Shown here piece by piece: positions 54,487 to 64,000 of a stretch of DNA of 64,000 nt. Location of the stretch: positions 349,021-413,020 of the forward strand of contig PCDI01000006.1 of assembly GCA_002778195.1 (NCBI GenBank). The letters are read 5' to 3'. A model generated the notes under the pieces. It was not told where the DNA came from and ran no database searches. It was given only the letters and a program-made list of their open reading frames with translations. The DNA comes from Raffaelea ambrosiae (Eukaryota > Ascomycota > Sordariomycetes > Ophiostomatales > Ophiostomataceae). Every line of letters starts with the position of its first letter. Position 1 is the stretch's first letter. The translations under genes were made by a program, and so were the position numbers.

Positions 54487-56418
54487 CTACCACACTTGAA
54501 CAAAAGTGTACCCCTTCCGCCACCACGGAAGTCTCTCGTAGTCGTCCAATTCAATAATCTCCTCCGTACTCAACGGCCGACGTCCGGTTCGTAGGTCCGC
54601 CGTCTTGGGGTCTCGAAGCTTTGTCCGACGGATGAGTTTGTAAGCAATTCCGCAGCCTAGGATGAGTACAGTTCCAAACATGTATTCGAAAAAGTAGTAC
54701 GCCGAGACCGTATCAGAGCCCTGGTGATGTACAAGTTAGCTTTCAAAGAAGTCGTATATTTGGCTGCGAGTTGAAGGGGTTTGTACAATGTTCGACTCAC
54801 GATCGGATACAAGGCCAGATAGAGGGAGCTGGCCATGTACAGGCCACAGCACACGAGAAGCCAGATGGGCGGTAGGGGCCAGAGGGCGCACTTCCAGGCG
54901 TACGTCTCGTTAAGCAGGGGGTCATTCTGCGCCTTCAAGGCAGCGCGGAACCGGAACGACGTGATCGCAATAAACACCCACACCATAAAGTAACCCGTGC
55001 TGGCAATCTGCGAGAGCCAGTTGAACACCGTGATGCCGCCCGCAGTCAGATTGATGTACGTCATCAGTATCGTTATGGCTGTGGTCAACAGCAGCGACGG
55101 AATGGGGCGGCCCTTGGCGTCCACCTTGGCCAGGATGCCGGGGACCAGGCGCTGGTGAGCCATGGAACGGAGAATGCGCGAAGCTATGAAGAAACTCTCG
55201 GCCGCGATGGACGACACCGCAACCAAAATGACCGCATTGAGGAAGTCGGGCAGGCCAGTGATCCCTGCCTGCTGAATGGCGATGACAAACGGGGACGCGG
55301 TGACGCCGCTGCCGCCAAAGAGCTGTTCGTTGGTAGGCTCGATCAACAAGCCAATAAAAACGACCGAGATCATGTAGAAGGCCGTGACACGAATCGGGAT
55401 CAGAAAGGCTGCATGTCCGACCGAGTAGCGAGGGCTACGCGTTTCGCCCGCCAAGAAGCCGGTAAATGTGTTGTCTAGGTGTGTGTGAGTGTTTCTGTTC
55501 CTGCGAGATGGGTCGCAGATGATATGATTATGGCTGCTTCAAAAAAGCTTCTCACCTCCAATGGCAAGAACCGCCAGCAGTGTACTCTGTGCAAACCCTT
55601 TGAATCCGTTTCGAAATGCGAGATCCGTCGTCCACACTTTTCCGTCTGCCATGTGGCCGTTTGGCCCCGCGCCAAGGACAACGGCGAAGGCTGTGATCAG
55701 GAAGATGACAAGCGCAAGGAACTTGAGGATAGCGGCAAAGTATTCGAACCAGCCAAAAGCAGCGCTGGGTAACGAGAACAATATGCACAGCAGGACCAAA
55801 AATACCGTTACTGGAGGCATTCGATGTCAGCTATGCAGAGCAGCCGTCCGGGTAGCTCGGATCCCTGGTGTATACGTACGCCATGCTGCCTGTGGAACTC
55901 GCTCGTTTGCCCAGTAGTTGACAATCGTTATAAAGAAGACGGCCTCGGCCGCAATGATGGAGGACCATCCCAGCCACATGGAGAAGCCGGCAGAAAACGA
56001 AATGGCCGGGTCGACAAAACGGTCGGCAAAATCGATAAAGCTGCCGGAGACGGGGAAGCTGATGGTCATTTCACCGAGCGTTTGGTGCAGTGCCCAGACA
56101 CAAGAGCAGACAACCAGAAAGCCAAAGAACATGCCGCCAGGACCGCCATCGCGCAAATTTTTGCCGGTCGAGATGAACAGGCCGGCTCCGATTTGGCCAC
56201 CAAGCGAGATGACCTGTTGTTACAAGGTTAGACGCGCCGGACCGTTTCCAACATTGAATGGTGTCGTGGCTTACATGGATTTGCCTGTAGGAAAAGCTCC
56301 TTCGATATTGACCATCACGAATGTCGATGGTTTCTCCCTGAGAGACATCGTGTAATTCAGGAGTCGAGGTAGCATCTTTGCTAATGCTCGACGTGTGCTT
56401 CCCGGGGGACTGCATCAT
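54487..56418 (-). CDS. Amino-acid permease, APC/YAT family
   Basis: Five exons: 56275-56418, 55880-56213, 55556-55810, 54801-55474 and 54487-54720, giving 546 aa with about 12 TM helices. The first-helix signature SLGGQIGAGLFISTG and the downstream GPGGMFFGFLVVCSCVWAL and GEMTISFPVSGSF match yeast-type amino-acid permeases. The cytosolic C-terminus contains TGRRPLSTEEIIELDDYERLP. It is a plasma-membrane H+/amino-acid symporter by family. It lies in the same orientation as the FAD oxidase at 57240, suggesting uptake of that enzyme's amine substrate. Confidence 0.9.
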
Positions 56419-57239
56419 GATGAAACAGTCCAACGAAGGTTTTACGGAGAGCACGATGAAGTTGAGTCGCAAGTGGTGGCTCACGCAGACATACTTGGGC
56501 CCTCAGAATATTGTTGACCACCTTTATAAGAGAGCCCGATCTACGTATTCGCCGTGCGAACAGTTTGTCCAGTACGACCGGAAGTTGCCACCACTGGCTT
56601 TTATCGGGATCTTCATCGGGACGTCCTGTAGGGTCGCAATTGTCTGTACAGACGCGTACTTTTGCCAAGAAGAAGCAGGACAGCTGCAGCCGTTGGTAAA
56701 ACACGCAAACTCAGAGGCAGGCGGATGCGCCGGTAAAAGTGACGCTATTGAGTGGCGTGCCGGCTCCCTGTTTGTGCATCGGCTCTTATCTATTCACGGG
56801 GCAGGTCGATGCGCCGGTGGAGTTACATTGCATGACCCGTGGACAAGGTAAGAAAAAGTAGCAGCGTAGTTCGCAAGACAAGGTGTGGTGGCACTTATCA
56901 AGATTCGCATTCAAGGATGTATTTTTGTACTTTCTCTGCATTGTGTCTGGTATCTCCGAGCCATCCTTGTGCACACTTGATAAAGTATCTTGTAAAACAG
57001 TCTAGCCATTGGTCTACTTGTCACCGGCAGCTCCTCAGATTGAAGGCCAACCGCATAAGACGCTCTCCAGTCTACCCGTTTAGTCTACGCCAGTCTACTG
57101 TCTTACTTACACAGTCTTCCGGGGCCTTTGGCACAAATTGACAGGCAGGCGGAGTGCTCCGTCGCCCTCCATCTGGTCCTGCGCGGGCAACAAGTAAGAA
57201 CTGTTCCCCATCACTCAGAATGGAGCTCTCTAGCTACCT
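56419..57239. other. intergenic
   Basis: 821 bp between the oxidase 3' end and the permease promoter; no gene seen. Confidence 0.55.
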
Positions 57240-58695
57240 TTACAGCTTGGATGTTGCAGAACCCCAGCCCGGCATATCGTTCAGGTCCTCGCAGGCAAAC
57301 GGGTGAGGGTTGTCCTCAAAGTTGGACTGCTTGGCACCCGGTCTCCATTCCCACTTCTTGGCAATGGCCGGGTCCAGCACGCCTTCCATCATCAGGGCAA
57401 TGTAGTGGCCGATGACCGGCAGAAACTTGAAGCCGTGTGCCGAGCCCCCAACGGCAAGCTTGAGATTGTTGTGGGTTGGTGACGGAGTGATAAGAAAGTG
57501 GTAGTCCGGCATGTCGCCATCCCTGATAAGTGCAAGAGTCAGCAAATGCGCATTCTTTCAGCGCAGAAAGTAGGCCATGGGAAGAAAGGGAAAAAAAAAA
57601 AGAAATGCGACAGAAGATGCGAAAATACCATACCAGCAAATGCGTGTTTCGTCCCATCTGCGATCAGCAAGCTCTGGGATGACGGCCCGCAGAAAGTCTC
57701 GAACTTGCTTTTCAACCGACTCCGGGACCGTGTCCGTGGGATTGTCTGAGCGGTACCGTGGAAGGGAGATTTTCGGATGCGCTGGTGCGTAGTTGGTAAC
57801 AAAGTTGACCGTAGCCACCTTCATGATGTTGTCTTTCTGGGGCGGGAAAAGAAGTCCTGAAAATTGACGTCGCTATTAGTTTTTGCTCTTGCGCCTGCCC
57901 CTAGGAATTCAGAGCCATCAACATACCCCCTTCGAGATAATCAACCATGGGAATATCCTTGTACTTGGCCACCTCTTCTGGGGTGAGGTGCATGAGGCCG
58001 ACTGTGTGCCCCTTGGCCACAATCTGCCCTTGGAGATCAAGTAGACTGCCGGCCGCAGCACCGGCCGAGAGCACGATCTGGTCGCCAAAGTAACAGGTGC
58101 CATCTGCACACTTCACGCCAATGCAGGTGGCCTTTTCGTCGAACAGGAGCTTGACCGCATGTCCCGCCTCCCCAGAGATGTATTTCACGCCGTTCTTGAC
58201 AGCCTCCGTGGCCATGCGCCGAATGCCCTCGCCGGCATTGACCCAAGCACCCCGGTCCGACCAGTACGACTTCCATCCGGCGAAGTCGCCGGACAGTGCA
58301 GGCCACCGCTTGTGGATCTCCTCCGTTGTTGTTAGCGCAGCTGGTTTGATTCCAAGCCGCTCGGCCGTCCGGATAGAACCGTTGACAAACGGCATGGAAT
58401 GGTCGCTGGCGCCGATAATCCACCCCGTCTGGTGAAACAGGCCAGCAAAAAGGCCCTTTGGGTCGCTCCAGATCTCCTGAGCATCCGTGGCGAGCTTAGC
58501 GTAGAGCGGCTCGGGGTATTCTGTGCGGACAACCTTGTTCAGGTCATTGCCAGCCGCCTCCTTGGAAGGAGCTGGCCACCGGTCAAGGACGGTGACTGAC
58601 CTGTAGCCCCGTTTGGCGAGATGGTAGGCTGTGCTCGTACCAAATGTACCGCCGCCAACGATAATGACTTTATCGGAGGGTTTGGAGGGTGCCAT
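57240..58695 (-). CDS. Peroxisomal FAD-dependent amine oxidase (sarcosine/pipecolate/fructosyl-amino-acid oxidase family)
   Basis: Three exons: 57927-58695, 57634-57856 and 57240-57522, giving 424 aa. An N-terminal FAD fold (VIIVGGGTFGTSTAYHLAKRG...VTVLDR) is followed by the DAO-type domain. Splices rebuild YLEGGLLFPPQKDNIMKV and RICWDGDMPDYHFLI. VGGSAHGFKFLPVIG near the end is the FAD-contacting motif of this family. The protein ends in SKL, a perfect PTS1 peroxisomal signal, which fits H2O2 production. The substrate may be an N-alkyl or glycated amino acid, saccharopine or pipecolate. A permease and a divergent regulator are adjacent. Confidence 0.92.
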
Positions 58696-59145
58696 CGTCC
58701 AGAAAGCTTCTTACTGATTGGCGATGATGGGTAAACGCGAGATAGATATTGAGCGCCGACTTGCGAGACAGCGTGCGTAAGATGTTCCTTGTCTCCTCTT
58801 CTTGTCTCCGAGAAGGACGTCTGTAAGAGCTGGCGCCCGAAATCCTTTTCTATACCAACACGGACATCCTCTTCGCCGTACTCGCAGCATCAATAGAACG
58901 CAAAGGCAGGTAGATCCGCCAGTAGTTTGCGGCCGAATCCTGGTAATCTCCAACCACTAATAGCAGAGTTGCGTTCATGCGTGACCCACAATACGCCGGC
59001 GTGTGGGCAACTCGATCCGCCACCCCATGATAGCCAGACGAAGCTACCCTTGGCCCCTCAGCAGTCCTTCCTCTCCCCCCCCTCAAACACTCCTCGTTTG
59101 TCGGCAGTGCCCAATTAACCACAGATTCACGAAACCGGGCAGAGT
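58696..59145. other. divergent promoter of oxidase and Zn2Cys6 regulator
   Basis: 450 bp shared upstream region, no gene. Confidence 0.6.
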
Positions 59146-61163
59146 ATGGAATGTCAGAAGAGCAACCTGAAAGCGAAGACGGGCTGCGTTCGCCGGGACC
59201 GGTCAGGATGCTGGAACTGCAAAGGTAGAATGCTGCATGATCCCAGATTGCTGCGTCTGTCTTCCCCTTGTCTGGATTTATGCTGACTCTGCAACACCTA
59301 TCTCAGGCCGTAGACGAAAGTGCCCTGGTACGTACAGCCACCAATGATGACCGGATATCGGTCTATGGGTGCTAACAGCGCTATTCAGAAGAGTTGCCCG
59401 CGTGCAGTGCCTGCGTGAAACGCAATCTGAAGTGTGACTACGGCGTCCGGCTGACCTGGCAAGACGATGTCGAGCCCCTGGGCATTGCCTTCGGTCGGGC
59501 CGGCTTGAAGAGCCGGTATCGTCGGCACGGCCGCCGTTCTTCCGTTGATTTGTCCTCCTCTTCACACTACCTTCTGCCCATCACATCTCGCTCGGCAAGG
59601 TTGCACTGGCTCAACACGACCTGTCAAGATGTGTTCAAGTTCTGTACACGGACTGAAAAGACAACGACCATAAACAGCCAGGCTGATCTCCCAGTGTCTC
59701 CGACGATTTCCAGCCTTTCAGCCACGAGTGTGGGCGTGCCACGCCAGCTATGTGACTTTCCCAATGTGGAAGGCAGAAGGTCCAGCTTTCTTCTCGAATA
59801 CTGTTCGTCGCCTTATACCCACATACGCAGTGGAACCATTACACTGACTAATAACATATTCTCGCATTCAGACATCCGAATATGGTCTTGCCGTCAAGTA
59901 CTATCCGAAGTGTTCGACAACCCCTACCGGCGGATTATTCTGCCTCTGTCTTTGGAGTCTCCGTTCCTCATGGACATGATCATTGCCTTTGCGTCCCACG
60001 ATATTCGGAACCAGTTGCCAGACGGCCAAGGTGGACAGTATGAGCCCGATCTGCTTTTCTATAAGTCCCGCTCGCTGCAGAAGATGCGCAAGTTGCTGGC
60101 TTCCAGTGACTGGGCTACTACCACAAGCCGGGCCGTCCGGGACTCGCTGCTTATTGCCATTATGCTCCATGCCAGATTGGAAATCGCCAACAACAGCACA
60201 AAAGAGTGGGTTGTTCATGTGGACGGTGCTGTCTCTGCTATGAAGCACTGCAGGAAGATGCAGGGAGATGATGCATTCAGCCGCGAGGCCCTCGAGTTCG
60301 CGTTCAACTGTCTCTCCCAAGAGGGAACGTTCCACGGAACAACAGGAAAGACTATGCTCCGCGGAAGCGGCAGCAAGACCAACCAATGGCCGGACGAGTT
60401 TGATACCACGCTGCCACAGCACACTGTGCGGGAGAGATCACATATCAACGGATATACTGGCATCTCCCTCGAGGTGCTGCAAATCATTGCCACCATAACG
60501 TCTGCAATCAACAACCGCAGTCAACCGACACACACCTTGCCTTCGCCAGCCGTGACGACCATGGGTTGCAGTAGCGACTACGGCGATGGATGCGACACCA
60601 ACCAGGTTCATTTCCAGCGGAGTGACGACGCCGGCTGCATTGCGACCATCCACGCGAGACTAAAGCAACTGCAGCAGTGGTCTGTGGAGCCAAATCCCGA
60701 CAGTCTCGTCAATCTCACTGCAGCAGCTTTCCAAGAGGCAACCTGGATCTACCTCCGACATGGTTTACTGGGCGAACCCTGCGACAGTCCGGCCATCCAG
60801 CAGCATCACCTCCCGCGCCTGCTCGACCTGCTCGAGAGCATACATCACCAGCGGCGGCATCCTGTCGGCTCGCAACCATACCCAATGTGGGCATTATTCG
60901 TGGCAGCCTGTGTGGCACAGGAAGACACACGGGCCCAGGTGATGGACAAATTCGTAGAACTCAAGCTGTACCGCCCTTTCAGCAACGTACCGATTACTAC
61001 AAAGGCGGTCGAGGCCATCTGGAAGAAAATTGATCTCAGTTGGTGTGCGAGTCCGCGGCAAGAAAGTGGCGCAGCGAGTCCAGGAATGCGCACAGCTAAG
61101 GAAGGCGGCCTTGTGTGGGAGGACACAATTCGACGTCTTGGGTGGATGATATCCTTAACATAG
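59146..61163 (+). CDS. Zn2Cys6 transcription factor (fungal-specific TF 2 type)
   Basis: Exons are 59146-59224, 59307-59327 (21 nt) and 59389-61163, giving 624 aa. The zinc cluster is spread over all three exons: GCWNCKGRRRKC then ACSACVKRNLKC. The body (SPYTHIRSGTITLTNNIF..., IRIWSCRQVLSEVFDNPYRRIILPL, MDMIIAFASHDIRNQLP) fits the PF11951-type regulatory domain. The gene is divergent from the peroxisomal oxidase with a 450-bp shared promoter, so it probably controls that gene and perhaps the permease. Confidence 0.88.
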
Positions 61164-61819
61164 TTAGTTCACAGCTCACAAGAGGACTGCGGCTGGGCGA
61201 TGGGTGGGGTGGCCTAGGGTAGCCCGGCCCATGAATTGGGAGATGAATGTCGCCTGTTCTTGACCCATAGTACAACGTACGATGGTGAGACACGCCCAAT
61301 AGAAAGAAACGGCTACGATCACGTTTAAAACTTGAAACAATTCCATGACCGCGTTCAAACAGACAGAGAGCCTGGAGGTGGAGAAACATGCGGTGGAGCT
61401 CCAGGTCACGTGCAACGAAATTCCACAGAAGGTCTGCGCTGATTTCCGGATTATCGCTCTCCGGTTCCGGCAGGACCCTAGCGAGCGCGACAGGGGTCCC
61501 CATTCGTGCCTTCCTGTCCTGGACCGGTGTACCACCACTGGCTGCCGTGACTTCCCCAGCAAAACCCAGCCACCCTGTCCACCTTGTCTCCAAGCTTCAG
61601 CATCACCATGAAAAAAACTTAATCCCTAATAGACTTTACGATTGTAGAATACCCCCTTTTTGCACAGTCGCAACGCCGGGAGCTGTGATCAGCTGTCTAG
61701 CTGCAAACAGATCGACTTGCAGCCGTTCCCACCGCGTTTTCCACAACAGACGACAAACGGTCGCTAGCTTTCCCCGCGCGCCCAGCTCGAACCATTTGCT
61801 TGGAATTGTCTCGGCCACC
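61164..61819. other. intergenic, promoter of the F-BAR gene
   Basis: 656 bp, no supported gene. Confidence 0.55.
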
Positions 61820-64000
61820 ATGGAGGATCTCTCGCGATCGGAATACCCGGCCATGCTGGTGAGCCCTGCTTTTCTTGTTTCCGCGCTGCCTCGCGGACGG
61901 CAATCGCGCCTCCTTTCCCCGTACACGGCACCGTTCCCGCGCCTTCCGACGGCCGGGCGCTGCTTGCGGCCGCCCCGAGGTTCGCATTCCTGTTCGCGAC
62001 CTGGCCGAGCTAACCAACCTGCTGTTGTCTTGCATCTAGGCCAATCTCCAGCCGACCCAGGCAGTCAGTGTGCTCCAAGATCGTGTGCGACGGATAGCCA
62101 AAGTCAATCAAGAGATTGCCGACTGGCTCCAGGTAGGATGCGCCCGCCCGAGGCCAGGCCCCAGCCGGCTGCGAGAACCCGAACATGCGATGCTGAGTGA
62201 GACCCGCTTGAACACAGGAACGAAGAAAGGTCGAAGAGCAGTATGCGGCCAGCCTGAAGAAGCTCTTTCTCTTCAAGGTGCCGAACGCGTCTTCGGATTT
62301 GGGGTAGGTTGCGCCCTTTTCCTGTCTCCTGTCTCCTGTTTCCTGATTCCTGTTTCCTCTTGTTCGTTGCCCTACAATGCGCCGAACTGTCGTGACTGAC
62401 AATGCGGGCTGTCCTGTCTACCAGAGTGTTCCAGCCAGCATGGGACGGCGTCCTGCGATCGGTCGAAAGCATTGCGAACTCCCACCTGATCTTTAGCCAG
62501 CGGATCGAGAAGGATGTCGAGGGTCCTCTGCGCGCCTTCCAGTCCAAAAAGGAAATGTCCAATATGGCGACGATTTCGGGCAACCTGCAGGGCATGGCCA
62601 AGGAGCTGGAGGAGGCCCAGGACCGCTCCGACAAGCTCAACAAGAAGGCCGGCAAGGCAAGCGCTCAGAAGATGGACTATGCCTCGTCGAGGCTCGAAGG
62701 AGCTACCCAGCAGTGGGAGTCGCAGTCGCCGTTCATATTCGAAACGCTGCAGGCTCTCGATGAGCAGCGCATCAACCAGCTGCGCGATCTCTTGACCCAA
62801 TTGGAGACACACGAGGTGGAGCAGGCAACACGGACCCAGTCAGCCGCCGAGGCCATGCTGAACGTCATTCTAGAGATCAAGACCGAGGACGAGGTCCAGA
62901 CCTTTGTGCAGCGCGTCACTGCGGGCCGCCCGAAGATCGAGAAGCGGTCCAACACCCGACAGTCCAGCATTGTCGGCTCAGTCTCAGGCCGACAGAGTGT
63001 GGTGGGCTCGCTCTCAGGCCGGCCACAGTCATCACACGCGGGCCATGTGCCAGTGCGGGACTCTATGCCTCCGCCGCCGCCGCCGCCGCCGCCGCAGCAG
63101 CAGCAGCAGCAGCAGCAGAGCTCCTTCACCCACGACGACGACATCTCGGAGCACTCCCGGAACGAGACGCCAGCAACCGAGTCGAAGCTGCGCAGCCGCA
63201 TTGGCACCATGCTTGGCAGACGGCGACAGAGCATACACGGCGGCTTTGGCCAGCTTTCGCCGTCCAAAGGCGCGAACATCTCCTCTTTCAACCGTGGCAG
63301 CATCGGCAGCAGCCACGGCCGCTCAGTCTCCCCTCGCGGATCGTCGTACAATCTCAACGAGACCCATAATCGGCTGTCGTCGTTGGCCGAGACTCCCGAC
63401 TCGCCGGAGCCGCCAAGAACGGCCGATGCCAGGACCATGCCGTCTCGGGAGGGTACCACGAACGGGGTGCATGACACACCCGCAAAGACGTCGAGACCGG
63501 GCACCAATACCTCCCAGCCTGCCGCCGTGTTTGACGACATCTTTTCTGTCCCTCCTCCTTCCGGCCCGCCTCCGTCTCAGCAGAGAGGAACGACAGAGCC
63601 CACTCCAGCTGCGGCTACCAAGGACGCAGACGGCTACACTGTTCCTCCGCAAATGAACGACCCCATCTCACTGGCTCAAAGAGATGCCGCTGCTGCTGGC
63701 TCGACAGAGGATGCTGACCAGGGCTTCAGGGTGAACATCAAGAATGAGCCCGTGGCCGAGGAGGATGCTGCCGCTAGGAAGGCGGCCCTGTCTAACGTTG
63801 CGAGCACGCTTTCGCAGGCCATGCCGTCGCGTAGGGGTGGCACAGTCCGTGGCCGTAGAGACGTCCGTAACACTATCTTTGTTTCCTCCCCTCCGCTTGC
63901 TGAAGGGTCTGCGTTCATGCCCCAGGCGCTGCCGCACACACCAACATTCTCTTCCACGGCGTCCAAGCCTTCGGTCGTGGCTGCTCTGGCCTCCGAGGCC
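61820..64000 (+). CDS. F-BAR endocytic adaptor, Syp1-like (5' part)
   Basis: Exons are 61820-61858 (13 codons), 62040-62132, 62218-62303 and 62425 to beyond the window. The N-terminus reads MEDLSRSEYPAML, then ANLQPTQAVSVLQDRVRRIAKVNQEIADWLQ and ERRKVEEQYAASLKKL. With the following coiled coil this is an F-BAR domain (residues 1-270). A disordered Ser/Pro-rich region follows with P9-Q8 (63067-63117). The muniscin mu-homology domain would lie beyond the window. In yeast Syp1 binds membranes at early endocytic sites and septins. The last exon stays open to base 64000. Confidence 0.88.
63067..63117 (+). repeat. CCG/CAG triplet run coding for poly-Pro and poly-Gln
   Basis: Eight CCG followed by eight CAG codons in the Syp1-like gene, encoding PPPPPPPP and QQQQQQQQ. 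Confidence 0.9.

Overview
The window is nuclear DNA of a filamentous ascomycete. The genes carry many short introns (about 55-150 bp, GT...AG, with CTAAC or CTGAC branch sites), third codon positions are GC-rich, and the gene set is typical of Pezizomycotina: Zn2Cys6 and bZIP-ankyrin regulators, UstYa/DUF3328 proteins, a PTS1-tagged FAD oxidase and a listerin. A Sordariomycete is the best guess, but I cannot name the genus. I support 27 protein-coding loci. The first and last run off the window, and exon boundaries were worked out by hand for every spliced gene. I see no tRNA, rRNA, CRISPR array or intact transposon.

Layout. 1-28 kb is mostly housekeeping: a 2-oxoglutarate oxygenase (3' end), palmitoyl-protein thioesterase, an AYR1-type reductase, an AKR7-type aldo-keto reductase, a Utp30/L1-domain ribosome factor, a Plm2/Tos4-like FHA protein, a His-rich conserved hypothetical, a repeat-containing mitochondrial protein, listerin (Ltn1/Rkr1) and a CoA-binding protein. 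At 28-32.6 kb a GH35 beta-galactosidase and a GH27 alpha-galactosidase with a lectin-like tail diverge from a shared 1-kb promoter region.

33-43.5 kb is the most interesting part. Two paralogous membrane-anchored prolyl-4-hydroxylase-like dioxygenases flank a bZIP-ankyrin regulator, an M3 zinc oligopeptidase, a small secreted ORF and two tandem UstYa (DUF3328) genes. No NRPS, PKS or terpene synthase is present. UstYa proteins are the hallmark oxidases of fungal ribosomal peptides (dikaritins), so this looks like a small ribosomal-peptide (RiPP-like) cluster. A sugar-porter MFS, a P450 and a Zn2Cys6 regulator at 43.9-51 kb may extend it.

51-64 kb holds a Cys-rich secreted protein, a gene-poor stretch, then what looks like an amine or amino-acid catabolic unit (permease, peroxisomal FAD oxidase, divergent Zn2Cys6 regulator), and finally the 5' part of an F-BAR protein (Syp1-like).
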